In this document: positions 38,681 through 47,307 of the stretch, in pieces
Layout of the letters: each line of letters opens with the position of its first letter
Numbering within the stretch: the first letter of the stretch is position 1
DNA from: Bacillus sp. SKDU12
Lineage (GTDB): Bacteria; Bacillota; Bacilli; Bacillales; Bacillaceae
NCBI RefSeq assembly: GCF_010093085.1
Contig: NZ_MSRC01000017.1
Location: 124,001 to 188,000 of the forward strand
Length of the DNA: 64,000 nucleotides
Direction: 5' to 3'
The notes under the pieces: generated by a model
Told to the model about the DNA's origin: nothing
The model's input: the letters and a program-made list of their open reading frames with translations, nothing else
Databases searched by the model: none
Program-made: the position numbers and the translations under genes

Positions 38681-38705
38681 ACAGGAAAGCGAGGGTATAT
38701 TATAG

Positions 38706-39578
38706 ATGAGATTTGATGAAGCTTATTCAGGAAAAGTATTTATCGCGAGCCGTCCCGAGTGGGAAGAGGCGGATGCCATCCTTTACGGCATGCCGATGGA
38801 CTGGACGGTCAGTTATCGCCCGGGCTCACGCTTTGGTCCAAACAGAATTCGCGAGGTGTCAATCGGCCTTGAAGAATACAGCCCGTACTTAGACCGTGAT
38901 CTAGCCGACCTGAACTTCTTTGACGCCGGCGACATTCCGCTGCCGTTCGGTAATCCGCAAAGAAGCCTTGATATGATTGAAGAATATGTGGACAGCATTT
39001 TAGAAAAAGGGAAATTCCCTATGGGCATGGGTGGGGAGCATCTCGTGTCCTGGCCTGTCATAAAAGCGATGCATAAGAAATATCCAGACCTTGCGATTAT
39101 CCATTTTGACGCACATACAGATCTTCGCGTTGATTATGAGGGAGAACCGCTTTCTCACTCCACGCCGATCCGCAAAGCAGCAGAATTAATCGGACCGCAA
39201 AATGTATATTCATTTGGAATTCGTTCCGGCATGAAGGAAGAGTTTGAATGGGCGAAGGAAAACGGCATGCACCTCTCAAAATTTGAAGTGCTTGAACCGC
39301 TGAAGGAAGTCCTTCCGAAGCTGGCAGGCCGTCCGGTTTATGTCACAATCGACATTGACGTATTAGACCCTGCACACGCGCCGGGAACAGGAACGGTTGA
39401 CGCCGGCGGCATCACATCTAAAGAACTGCTAGCATCCGTCCATGAAATCGCACGCTCTGAAGTAAACGTAAAAGGCGCCGACTTAGTGGAAGTCGCACCA
39501 GTGTACGACCACTCAGAACAAACGGCAAACACAGCCAGCAAAATCATCCGTGAAATGCTGCTTGGGTTTGTGAAATAA
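38706..39578 (+). CDS. speB: Agmatinase SpeB
   Basis: A ureohydrolase that converts agmatine to putrescine, the substrate for SpeE. 290 residues. The two-manganese site is intact: GGEHLVSWPVIKAM, HFDAHTDLRVDYEGEPLSHS (DxHxD) and TIDIDVLDPAHAPGTGT. It follows speE after a 62-bp gap with a hairpin and ends in a strong terminator. Confidence 0.95.
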   Translation: MRFDEAYSGKVFIASRPEWEEADAILYGMPMDWTVSYRPGSRFGPNRIREVSIGLEEYSPYLDRDLADLNFFDAGDIPLPFGNPQRSLDMIEEYVDSILEKGKFPMGMGGEHLVSWPVIKAMHKKYPDLAIIHFDAHTDLRVDYEGEPLSHSTPIRKAAELIGPQNVYSFGIRSGMKEEFEWAKENGMHLSKFEVLEPLKEVLPKLAGRPVYVTIDIDVLDPAHAPGTGTVDAGGITSKELLASVHEIARSEVNVKGADLVEVAPVYDHSEQTANTASKIIREMLLGFVK

Positions 39579-39583
39579 TAAAA

Positions 39584-39611
39584 AAACATCCAGACGCTGT
39601 CTGGATGTTTT
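39584..39611 (+). terminator. Terminator after speB
   Basis: AAACATCCAGAC (39584-39595) pairs with GTCTGGATGTTT (39599-39610) with a short loop. Confidence 0.9.
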
Positions 39612-39783
39612 CTAATACCGAGCCTTTGTAAATACAAATTCACTCTTTTAGCAATGAAAATTCCGATAATTCATCTAACATTAATTCAACAGCAGAGTTT
39701 CTGCTGTCGCATGCCTCATAAATTGATTAACAAAAACCCCTGTCTAACTTTAGAGGATCATTTCAAGGGTGACGGTCTTTTAT

Positions 39784-39906
39784 TTATATCATGGCACGTT
39801 CAGCAATTTCAGTATCGTGTATAAATATGGATGTTACCTCGTTCCAAAACAATACAGCAGCACTTATTGTTAAACAACCAATTAGTAATTTATACTTCAA
39901 TTTCAT
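39784..39906 (-). CDS. phrF: Phr signalling peptide precursor (PhrF-like)
   Basis: A 40-residue pre-peptide reading MKLKYKLLIGCLTISAAVLF at the N-terminus, a secretion signal with basic start and hydrophobic core, and TEIAERAMI at the C-terminus. Phr peptides are exported, trimmed to the C-terminal pentapeptide and re-imported by Opp to inhibit the cognate Rap. The expected mature form here is ERAMI; from memory PhrF of 168 is QRGMI, preceded by a similar IEVA. The gene overlaps the last 17 bases of the rap gene in another frame, as is common. Too short for most gene callers. Confidence 0.8.
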   Translation of the reverse strand: MKLKYKLLIGCLTISAAVLFWNEVTSIFIHDTEIAERAMI

Positions 39907-41035
39907 ACAAATTCACTCCTCCTTGAATATGCTGTCTGATATCTTCAACCTTCAAAAAATAAACGGAGGCTTTTTTAAAATCCTCTAATTTATAGTAGTA
40001 TTTAGCTGCGTCAAGGGCTAAGTCCTCCATATCAGCGTACATCAATTTACTTTCAAGGAAAAGAAAACAGTTGTTAATTTGTTCTTCATCAGGACCGAAA
40101 AAGTGTAAAAATTTCAAAAATTCAAACTTATGGAGGTAAACAGTATCCTCAGCTCTTAGAGAATGAGCGAACCCCTTATTATAATATTCTTCTGCTTTTA
40201 TTAAATTACCTAAATTAAAATATATTTGTGTAATCAAAAAGTATGGCTGAGGAAGGGAATTTATGATTTCAGCATTCTCAAATACAGTGATAGCTCTTAC
40301 TAAGTGATCTATAGCGTTTTGAAAGTTTTTTTGGTTATGATGACAAAGTGCAACATTATATAGAGTCCTTCCCATTAATTGAGGTTGCTGCTCCACTTCA
40401 GCCATTGAAAAAGCTTTTTGGAAATGAGATATCGCTTGATCATATTGTTTTAAATCCAGAAAATTTGCCCCGAACAAGGAGTGGCACTGAGTAAGCCTTA
40501 TATCATATGCAGTCTGGGCCATATAAATTTCATACGCTTGTCTGGCATAGTCCATTGATACATATGTTTGTTTCATATAATAGTAAACCTCAGACATCTT
40601 AAAGAAAAACTCAGCTTTCTCTATTCGATCCTTAACGAATAGTAACTTGCTTTCGGCCTTTTTGAAAAATTTAATGGCAGACAGATATTCCCGTTGGTCC
40701 AGCTCATACATACCCCTAAAGAAATTAAAGTAATAATCAAGGACTCCGGTTAAACGAGCCTGTTTTTTATCAATCTCAACCAGCAGCTCAGACAGTCTGG
40801 GCTGTTCCTCGATCCGCATTTTTTCTAGCGGTTCAAGGTACTCAAGCATCAGGTTGTGCCGGAATTCCATTAAAGAATAGTACAAATGAAGATCCTGGTC
40901 TTCTTCCATTTGCTCCAGCTCTTGTTTGATTTCTCTTCGCAAGTATTCTGCATCGGGTATGCTGAATTGGCGTATGTACATATACCATTCGTTAATCTTT
41001 TCTCCGACGGAAGAAGAAGATATGACACCTGCCAC
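39890..41035 (-). CDS. rapF: Rap-family regulator, RapF-like with divergent C-terminal half
   Basis: A 381-residue Rap protein: a three-helix N-terminal domain (EKINEWYMYIRQFSIPDAEY) and TPR repeats. RapF of B. subtilis blocks DNA binding by the competence regulator ComA, using the N-terminal domain; the TPRs bind the Phr peptide. The first about 200 residues look nearly identical to my memory of RapF, while residues from about 200 to 350 (HHNQKNFQNAIDHLVRAITV and on) differ much more, and the last residues (GGVNLYEIEV) match again. The GTG start at 41035 has GAAGGGAGGG upstream. A half ComA-box (CCGCAA at 41113-41118) lies about 80 bp upstream; the other half is not recognisable. Confidence 0.85.
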   Translation of the reverse strand: MAGVISSSSVGEKINEWYMYIRQFSIPDAEYLRREIKQELEQMEEDQDLHLYYSLMEFRHNLMLEYLEPLEKMRIEEQPRLSELLVEIDKKQARLTGVLDYYFNFFRGMYELDQREYLSAIKFFKKAESKLLFVKDRIEKAEFFFKMSEVYYYMKQTYVSMDYARQAYEIYMAQTAYDIRLTQCHSLFGANFLDLKQYDQAISHFQKAFSMAEVEQQPQLMGRTLYNVALCHHNQKNFQNAIDHLVRAITVFENAEIINSLPQPYFLITQIYFNLGNLIKAEEYYNKGFAHSLRAEDTVYLHKFEFLKFLHFFGPDEEQINNCFLFLESKLMYADMEDLALDAAKYYYKLEDFKKASVYFLKVEDIRQHIQGGVNLYEIEV

Positions 41036-41493
41036 GTTTGCAAATCCCTCCCTTCATTATTCTATATATGTCATATTTTATCATTTTCATTCTTGAGAGA
41101 AGCGCAAAAAAACCGCAATCTTTTTCTTTCGTTACACCGCATGAGTCTGAAAAAATTAAAAAACGCTTTGAAACCTGCCCTATTGGTGTTTGAGGGAGCA
41201 GAAAGGTGTGAGAAATAACAAAACGGAAGTGACATAGCGAGCTTTGTCAGTACCCATTTTTATACTTTTATTTGAATGAAACATTAATTACAAATGATAA
41301 AATTCAGAAAAATACAATATTTCTTAAAGGCAATGCAGTAATCTGATTTTCTCTTCCATTAAAGAACTGCTTTTTATGAGGTTTATCTTCAAATCTAATG
41401 AGCAATGATGGTAAGATAGAAGCAGTTGAAGTTTACAAACTGAATGATTATACTATTCAAGTCAAAGTGGAATGATGAAAAGGACGTGTCAAA
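41036..41493. other. AT-rich gap between rap and ywiB; sbo-alb cluster absent
   Basis: In B. subtilis 168 the subtilosin genes sboA-albA-G and ywhK, ywhL lie between rapF and ywiB. Here only 458 bp remain. I see no sboA-like sequence on either strand and no convincing gene. The stretch is AT-rich and contains the rap promoter on its left and the ywiB promoter on its right. AAAGGACGTGTC before ATG 41494 is the ywiB ribosome site. Confidence 0.5.
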
Positions 41494-41922
41494 ATGAAGC
41501 AAGAGACACCGATAACACTCCATGTGAAGTCTGTGATCGAGGATGACGGAAATGAGGAAGTCATCGAATTCCGCACCACCGGATTTTACTATGTAAAACA
41601 ACAAAAAGTGTATCTATCTTATTATGAGGAACACGACTTAGGCAAAGTAAAAACGATTGTGAAGGTGAGCGAAGGTGAAGTTCTGATCATGAGGTCAGGC
41701 GCTGTTAAAATGAATCAGCGTTTCATAACGGGAGCTTCCACAATTGCGAAATATAAAATGTCATTTGGTGAGCTTGAGCTGGAAACAAGCACAAAATCGA
41801 TTCAATCTGATCTCGGTGAAGAAAAAGGCCGAATCAGCATCGCATATGACATGCATGTCGGAGACGAGCAGCAGCATTTACATAATATGACGATCACGTA
41901 TGAGGGAGGAACTCACGCATGA
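41494..41922 (+). CDS. ywiB: DUF1934 protein YwiB
   Basis: A 142-residue beta-barrel protein (lipocalin-like DUF1934). It starts [20 protein letters not shown] and contains [20 protein letters not shown]. Function is unknown. It overlaps argS by 4 bp (ATGA), so the two are translationally coupled; the pairing is conserved in Bacillus. Confidence 0.85.
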   Translation: MKQETPITLHVKSVIEDDGNEEVIEFRTTGFYYVKQQKVYLSYYEEHDLGKVKTIVKVSEGEVLIMRSGAVKMNQRFITGASTIAKYKMSFGELELETSTKSIQSDLGEEKGRISIAYDMHVGDEQQHLHNMTITYEGGTHA

Positions 41923-43589
41923 ACATTGCCGAACAAATGAAGGACGTGCTGAAAGAAGAAATCAAAGCGGCCGTTCTGAAAGCGGGATTGGCTGAAGAAA
42001 GCCAGATTCCTGATGTCGTTTTAGAAACACCAAAAGATAAAACACATGGTGATTATTCAACAAATATGGCGATGCAGCTGGCAAGAATCGCAAAAAAAGC
42101 GCCGCGCCAAATCGCTGAAGAGATTGTCGCTCATTTTGATAAAGGAAAGGCTTCGATTGAAAAGCTCGATATCGCCGGCCCGGGCTTTATCAATTTCTAT
42201 ATGAACAATCAATATTTAACGAAACTGATTCCGTCTGTATTGGAAGCAGGTGAAGCATACGGAGAAACGAACATCGGAAACGGTGAACGAGTTCAGGTTG
42301 AATTCGTATCAGCGAATCCGACGGGAGACCTTCACCTCGGCCACGCCCGCGGTGCGGCTGTCGGTGATTCTTTGTGCAATGTGCTTTCAAAAGCGGGCTA
42401 CGATGTGAGCCGTGAATATTACATTAATGATGCCGGAAACCAAATCAACAACTTGGCGCTTTCTGTTGAAGTTCGTTACTTTGAAGCGCTCGGTTTAGAA
42501 AAACCGATGCCGGAGGATGGCTATCGCGGCGAGGATATCATTGCGATTGGAAAACGTCTCGCTGAGGAATACGGCGACCGCTTCGTCAACGAAGAGGAGA
42601 GCGAACGCCTTGCGTTTTTCCGTGAATACGGCCTGAAATACGAGCTGGAAAAACTGCGCAAGGACTTGGAAAACTTCCGTGTGCCGTTTGATGTATGGTA
42701 TTCCGAAACATCATTGTACGAAAACGGAAACATCGACAAGGCGCTTGAAGCGATCCGCGAAAAAGGCCATGTCTATGAAGAAGACGGTGCGACTTGGTTC
42801 CGCTCAACCACGTTTGGCGATGATAAAGACCGCGTATTGATCAAGAAGGACGGAACGTATACGTACCTCCTGCCCGATATCGCATACCATAAGGACAAGC
42901 TTGATCGCGGATTTGATAAGCTGATCAACGTGTGGGGAGCCGATCACCACGGCTACATTCCGCGTATGAAAGCGGCAATCGAAGCGCTTGGCTATGAAAA
43001 AGGGACGCTTGAAGTCGAAATCATTCAGCTCGTTCACCTTTACAAAAACGGTGAGAAAATGAAAATGAGCAAACGGACGGGTAAAGCGGTAACGATGCGC
43101 GACCTGATTGAAGAAGTCGGCTTGGACGCCGTGCGTTACTTCTTTGCGATGCGCAGCGCTGATACGCATATGGATTTTGACTTAGATCTTGCGGTATCAA
43201 CATCTAACGAAAATCCTGTTTATTATGCGCAATACGCACATGCCCGTATTTGCAGCATGCTCCGCCAAGGGGAAGAGCAGGGACTTAAGCCGGCGGCGGA
43301 TCTTGATTTCAGCGTTATTCAATCAGAAAAAGAATATGACCTGCTGAAAACGATTGGCGGCTTCCCAGAGGCAGTGGCAGAAGCGGCGGAAAAACGAATT
43401 CCGCACCGTGTCACAAACTATATTTATGATCTGGCTTCTGCTCTGCACAGCTTCTACAATGCGGAGAAAGTCATCGATCCAGAAAATAAAGAGAAGAGCC
43501 GCGCGCGCCTGGCTTTAATGAAGGCAACGCAAATTACGCTGAACAATGCGCTTCAGCTGATCGGTGTATCGGCTCCGGAAAAAATGTAA
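41919..43589 (+). CDS. argS: Arginyl-tRNA synthetase
   Basis: A class I synthetase of 556 residues. An N-terminal additional domain (about 1-110) is followed by the HIGH-type motif [20 protein letters not shown] (about 131-150) and the KMSKS-type [20 protein letters not shown], then the DALR anticodon domain with [14 protein letters not shown]. No T-box or other leader is seen, in keeping with its place behind ywiB. Confidence 0.96.
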   Translation: MNIAEQMKDVLKEEIKAAVLKAGLAEESQIPDVVLETPKDKTHGDYSTNMAMQLARIAKKAPRQIAEEIVAHFDKGKASIEKLDIAGPGFINFYMNNQYLTKLIPSVLEAGEAYGETNIGNGERVQVEFVSANPTGDLHLGHARGAAVGDSLCNVLSKAGYDVSREYYINDAGNQINNLALSVEVRYFEALGLEKPMPEDGYRGEDIIAIGKRLAEEYGDRFVNEEESERLAFFREYGLKYELEKLRKDLENFRVPFDVWYSETSLYENGNIDKALEAIREKGHVYEEDGATWFRSTTFGDDKDRVLIKKDGTYTYLLPDIAYHKDKLDRGFDKLINVWGADHHGYIPRMKAAIEALGYEKGTLEVEIIQLVHLYKNGEKMKMSKRTGKAVTMRDLIEEVGLDAVRYFFAMRSADTHMDFDLDLAVSTSNENPVYYAQYAHARICSMLRQGEEQGLKPAADLDFSVIQSEKEYDLLKTIGGFPEAVAEAAEKRIPHRVTNYIYDLASALHSFYNAEKVIDPENKEKSRARLALMKATQITLNNALQLIGVSAPEKM

Positions 43590-43601
43590 TCATGATCAAA
43601 G

Positions 43602-43630
43602 GACAAAGTCTTCGGGCTTTGTCTTTTTTT
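43602..43630 (+). terminator. Terminator after argS
   Basis: GACAAAGTC (43602-43610), a TTCG loop and GGCTTTGTC (43615-43623) are followed by seven T. Confidence 0.9.
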
Positions 43631-43642
43631 TATAAAAAAACG

Positions 43643-43658
43643 TGTGATGTATTTCACA
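43643..43658 (+). promoter_or_regulatory. Fnr box of narK
   Basis: TGTGATGTATTTCACA is a perfect TGTGA-N6-TCACA dyad. A TATGAT -10 lies at 43680-43685, which places the box centre near -41.5, the class II activator position. Fnr would activate narK-fnr without oxygen. Confidence 0.88.
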
Positions 43659-43721
43659 ATCCTGTTTGCTGAGTTTTTGTATGATAAGGCTGATATTGAA
43701 TCATTGAAAGGGGCAAGCCGA

Positions 43722-44909
43722 ATGATCAACCGTCAACATATTCAATTATCGTTACAGTCATTAAGCTTAGTGGCAGGATTTATGGTGTGGGTATTGATTT
43801 CATCACTCATTACCCAAATGACATTAGATATTCATTTAAGCAAAGGCGAGATTTCTTTAGTAACAGCGATTCCCGTCATCCTCGGGTCGCTTCTCCGCAT
43901 TCCTTTAGGGTTTTTAACGAACAGGTTTGGGGCGCGGCTGATGTTTATGATCAGCTTTATCCTGCTTTTGATTCCTGTGTTTTGGATCAGTATCGCAGAC
44001 TCTCTGTTTGATTTAATCGCAGGCGGGTTTTTCTTAGGGATCGGGGGAGCGGTATTCTCCATTGGGGTGACCTCTCTTCCGAAATATTATCCGAAAGAAA
44101 AGCACGGTGTCGTCAATGGGATTTATGGAGCCGGAAATATTGGAACCGCGATTACCACATTTGCCGCGCCGGTTATTGCACAAGCTGTGGGGTGGAAAGC
44201 AACTGTGCAGATGTATATGGTTCTGCTGGCCGTTTTCGCATTGCTGCACGTATTGTTCGGCGACCGCCATGAGAAGAAAGTGAATGTTTCCATGAAAACC
44301 CAAATCAAAGCCGTTTACCGAAATCATGTGTTGTGGTTTTTGAGCCTGTTTTATTTTATTACATTTGGCGCCTTTGTTGCCTTCACCATTTATCTGCCGA
44401 ACTTTTTGGTGGAGCACTTTGGGCTGAGTCCTGCGGATGCCGGTTTGCGAACGGCTGGCTTTATTGCCGTATCGACGCTCCTCAGACCTGTAGGCGGATT
44501 CCTGGCTGATAAAATAAGCCCGCTCCGCATCTTGATGGTCGTTTTTGCAGGACTTGCATTATCAGGCATTATCTTATCGTTCTCGCCGACGATCGGCCTT
44601 TATACGTTTGGGACATTAACTGTCGCTGTCTGCTCAGGTGTAGGAAACGGAACTGTTTTTAAACTCGTGCCATTCTACTTTTCGAAGCAAGCGGGAATTG
44701 CCAATGGGATTGTGTCTGCGATGGGCGGATTAGGCGGATTTTTCCCTCCGTTAATCCTGGCGAGTGTATTTCAGGCAACAGGCCAATACGCGATCGGTTT
44801 TATGGCGCTTTCGGAAGTGGCGTTAGCAAGCTTTGTCCTTGTCATCTGGATGTATTGGCAGGAAAAAGTGAAAACGCACACGGAGAGAAACAGTCAGAGC
44901 GTCAATTAA
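43722..44909 (+). CDS. narK: Nitrate/nitrite transporter NarK
   Basis: A 395-residue major facilitator with 12 spans of the nitrate/nitrite porter group; it exports the nitrite made by NarGHI and may import nitrate. GFLTNRFGARLMFMISFI (motif A-like), the nitrate signature region ISLGVTSLPKYYPKEKHG-like at 44060-44106, GIYGAGNIGTAITTFAAPV, and the second GGLGGFFPPLILASVFQ are visible. ATG 43722 follows GAAAGGGG. The open frame begins earlier, inside the Fnr box, and that part is not coding. It is co-transcribed with fnr. Confidence 0.92.
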   Translation: MINRQHIQLSLQSLSLVAGFMVWVLISSLITQMTLDIHLSKGEISLVTAIPVILGSLLRIPLGFLTNRFGARLMFMISFILLLIPVFWISIADSLFDLIAGGFFLGIGGAVFSIGVTSLPKYYPKEKHGVVNGIYGAGNIGTAITTFAAPVIAQAVGWKATVQMYMVLLAVFALLHVLFGDRHEKKVNVSMKTQIKAVYRNHVLWFLSLFYFITFGAFVAFTIYLPNFLVEHFGLSPADAGLRTAGFIAVSTLLRPVGGFLADKISPLRILMVVFAGLALSGIILSFSPTIGLYTFGTLTVAVCSGVGNGTVFKLVPFYFSKQAGIANGIVSAMGGLGGFFPPLILASVFQATGQYAIGFMALSEVALASFVLVIWMYWQEKVKTHTERNSQSVN

Positions 44910-45008
44910 CACTGGGCATTCACAAGATTGTTATTTTTTTCTCGATGGGTGCCAATCAATTCACGTTACAATAAACATACGCAACGTGACTTTCTTCGAG
45001 GTGAGCTC

Positions 45009-45728
45009 ATGAATTTTCTCTCTGTTCGACGACCATCTGATAGTGATCTGATTTCCAGCGATCTGCATGAATTGCTGGAATCAATCAGCACGAAAAGAAA
45101 AATGGAAAAACACACGTATTTGTTTCGGGAAGGAATGGATGCAGAAGAGCTTTACCTGATTCAATCAGGACTCATTGAGATTGGCAAGCTGACATCTGAC
45201 GGAAAAGACCTGACACTTAGAATTTGCCAAAAGCATGATATCGTCGGTGAATTGACGCTTTTCACTGAAGAGCCGAGATATATGCTCAGTGCAAAAGTGC
45301 TAGAGGATGGCGAGGTGCTCGTCATTAATAAAAACAAGCTGGAAAAAGAATTAATTCAAAACGGTGCTTTGACATTTGAATTTATGAAATGGATGAGCAC
45401 CCATCTTCGAAAAATCCAGTCTAAAATCAGAGACCTGCTTCTTCATGGCAAGAAGGGAGCGCTCTACTCGACCCTTATCCGCTTATCAAACAGCTACGGA
45501 GTGGAACGAAGCGACGGCATTCTGATTAACATTGTGCTGACAAATCAAGATTTGGCAAAGTTTTGTGCGGCGGCAAGGGAAAGCGTCAACCGTATGCTGG
45601 GAGATCTCCGCAAACAAGGGGTGATTTCGATAGAAGAATCAGGAAAAATTATTTTGCACAAACGGGATTATTTGCGATGTGAGATTGAGTGTGAAAATTG
45701 TCCGCTGGAGATTTGCAATATTGATTAA
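45009..45728 (+). CDS. fnr: Oxygen-sensing regulator Fnr
   Basis: A CRP/FNR-family activator of anaerobic genes (239 residues). A cyclic-nucleotide-like domain (HTYLFREGMDAEELYLIQSG) is followed by the long dimerisation helix and a helix-turn-helix (LTNQDLAKFCAAARESVNRM). The C-terminal RCEIECENCPLEIC carries the cysteines that hold a 4Fe-4S cluster, the Bacillus arrangement (E. coli uses N-terminal cysteines). The start is ATG 45009 behind GAGGTGAG; the frame upstream is not used. Fnr acts on the three boxes in this window. Confidence 0.95.
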   Translation: MNFLSVRRPSDSDLISSDLHELLESISTKRKMEKHTYLFREGMDAEELYLIQSGLIEIGKLTSDGKDLTLRICQKHDIVGELTLFTEEPRYMLSAKVLEDGEVLVINKNKLEKELIQNGALTFEFMKWMSTHLRKIQSKIRDLLLHGKKGALYSTLIRLSNSYGVERSDGILINIVLTNQDLAKFCAAARESVNRMLGDLRKQGVISIEESGKIILHKRDYLRCEIECENCPLEICNID

Positions 45729-45764
45729 AAAACCCAAAGGCCGCCGGCGGTCCTTGGGTTTTTT
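45727..45764. terminator. Bidirectional terminator between fnr and ywiC
   Basis: AAAAAACCCAAAGG (45727-45740) pairs with CCTTGGGTTTTTT (45752-45764) around a GC-rich inner hairpin; A and T runs serve both strands. Confidence 0.85.
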
Positions 45765-46482
45765 ATCTTGTGGCCAACACATACATGACAGCAAAAAAGA
45801 AGCAGGCATTCACGAGTTCCCAAATGCCGATCGTTTTCACAGGCCAATCTCGTCCGTGGAAAAACCATGCACGCAAACTGCTTGGAATCAAACCGAGAAA
45901 AGCCCATCCTGCTCCGAAAAGAGCGGATAAAAAGGGGAGCAGCAGGTGATATCCCCATGACCAGTATGCAAATCTTTTGTTTTTCTTTTCTCGGATCATT
46001 GATTTCACAAAAAAGGAGCTCCCGATAAAAAATAAAGCGGATTGGAAAAAGATAAACCAAGCCGAGCCGTCAAGGATTCCCGTCCCCAGCCAGCAGCTCG
46101 CAAGCCCGCCCGAACAAAAAAACAAGACTCCCGCAAAATCATTCACAAGCGCCCGTTCGTTTTTTCGGCGGGCAAAATACATATGGATGAGAAACAGCGG
46201 CAATAAAGAAACACCAATCCAGATGAGCGGCGGCTTATGAAAGACAGAAATGATCAAAAAGAAACAGGCCGGAGCACTGTAATAACATATCCACTTTTGA
46301 TAGGGGATGAGTTGTTTCTTTTTCATGGCAAGCGTAACGGGATACACGGCTAAGTACAGGAAAAGCCAGCCTAAAAAGAGCGGAATATGCCAAAGAACGG
46401 GACCGCCCTTGGCCATGCCGAGTAAAAAGGGAATCAGCAGCATTGCCCATGCGCCGTGCTGCTTTGGGATCAGCGTTTTCAT
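45763..46482 (-). CDS. ywiC: Membrane protein YwiC
   Basis: A 239-residue polytopic protein (about seven spans) of the YwiC-like family. The N-terminus has IPKQHGAWAMLLIPFLLGMA, which is the family signature. Function is unknown. It lies within the nitrate respiration cluster but on the opposite strand to its neighbours, so it need not share their control. Confidence 0.8.
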   Translation of the reverse strand: MKTLIPKQHGAWAMLLIPFLLGMAKGGPVLWHIPLFLGWLFLYLAVYPVTLAMKKKQLIPYQKWICYYSAPACFFLIISVFHKPPLIWIGVSLLPLFLIHMYFARRKNERALVNDFAGVLFFCSGGLASCWLGTGILDGSAWFIFFQSALFFIGSSFFVKSMIREKKNKRFAYWSWGYHLLLPFLSALFGAGWAFLGLIPSSLRAWFFHGRDWPVKTIGIWELVNACFFFAVMYVLATR

Positions 46483-46552
46483 CGAAATTCTCCTTTTTTA
46501 TTCTATTATAAAGGCAGCCAACCTCCAGATAAGTGACATTCATCATACAGGC

Positions 46553-46568
46553 TGTGAAATACATCACT
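46553..46568 (+). promoter_or_regulatory. Fnr box of arfM
   Basis: TGTGAAATACATCACT matches TGTGA-N6-TCACA with one mismatch. TACACT at 46590-46595 is the -10 at the same spacing as for narK and narG, so the centre is near -41.5. Confidence 0.8.
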
Positions 46569-46625
46569 GCTATATAGGTTCAATATAGCTACACTAAAGC
46601 TATCCTTAGCACAGGAGGCTTTCCT

Positions 46626-47102
46626 ATGAAACAGTGTGACTATTTATTATTTTTGAAACAACTTCCTATGTTTAATGAAGTGCCTCTATCCATTGTTGAA
46701 ACCTTGCTGAAAAACGGGACGTTTATCAGCGGATCGTCCAGTCAGTCTCCATCCTTTCTTCATTCTCAATCTGTTTATATTGTATTAAAAGGCAGTGTCC
46801 GTTTTATGGACAGCAGGCTCCCAGAAGGCTCGAAAACCGTTGCGCTATGGGAAAAGGGCGATGTGTTCCCGATTGATGAAAAAGGAGAAATGTATTTATC
46901 GCCTTTTATCTCAGTCCAAGCCGCTTCAGACATTCTGATTCTCAATATCCCTTACCGTATATTTAAAAAAGTGATGTCTTATAACTCGCGGCTGCAAATG
47001 AATTTTTTGGCTATGCTTCAGCAAAATGTCTTTTGCTCCTATCAATTATTTTTGCGCTATTTGCATACATCACAGGATGAAAATGCTGAGTCCGGCTCTT
47101 AA
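46626..47102 (+). CDS. arfM: Anaerobic modulator ArfM (YwiD)
   Basis: A 158-residue protein with a cyclic-nucleotide-binding-like beta-roll (VYIVLKGSVRFMDSRLPEGS, EKGDVFPIDEKGEMYLSPF) and no DNA-binding domain, so it looks like a truncated CRP/FNR protein. In B. subtilis ArfM modulates expression of anaerobic genes such as nasD, hmp and lctEP. CACAGGAGGC precedes ATG 46626. It is controlled by Fnr through the box upstream. Confidence 0.9.
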   Translation: MKQCDYLLFLKQLPMFNEVPLSIVETLLKNGTFISGSSSQSPSFLHSQSVYIVLKGSVRFMDSRLPEGSKTVALWEKGDVFPIDEKGEMYLSPFISVQAASDILILNIPYRIFKKVMSYNSRLQMNFLAMLQQNVFCSYQLFLRYLHTSQDENAESGS

Positions 47103-47119
47103 TTAGAGCCGGTTTTTTG
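47093..47119 (+). terminator. Terminator after arfM
   Basis: CCGGCTCT (47093-47100) pairs with AGAGCCGG (47106-47113), followed by TTTTTT. The stem overlaps the end of arfM. Confidence 0.88.
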
Positions 47120-47226
47120 ATTTTTGCTAATTGATTTAAGCGTCCTGCCTGAATACCGCCTTCATCATTTCCTGTAAAAGCTCTTCCTTCTCCCTAATGT
47201 GAATATTTTGTGAAAAAAGCGGAGTG

Positions 47227-47242
47227 TGTGACATAGTTCACA
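47227..47242 (+). promoter_or_regulatory. Fnr box of narGHJI
   Basis: TGTGACATAGTTCACA is a perfect dyad. TATAGT at 47264-47269 is the -10, at the same spacing as the other two boxes, so the centre is near -41.5. Confidence 0.88.
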
Positions 47243-47307
47243 AGGAAATCTGCGGTCTCTGTTTATAGTGAACGTAGCATCACCTGACTCGGAAGGAGTG
47301 AACTCTC

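Noticed and set aside
41098..41118. A ComA box upstream of the rap gene
   Set aside because: Only one half (CCGCAA) matches; the other half of the dyad is not recognisable, so it is mentioned but not called.
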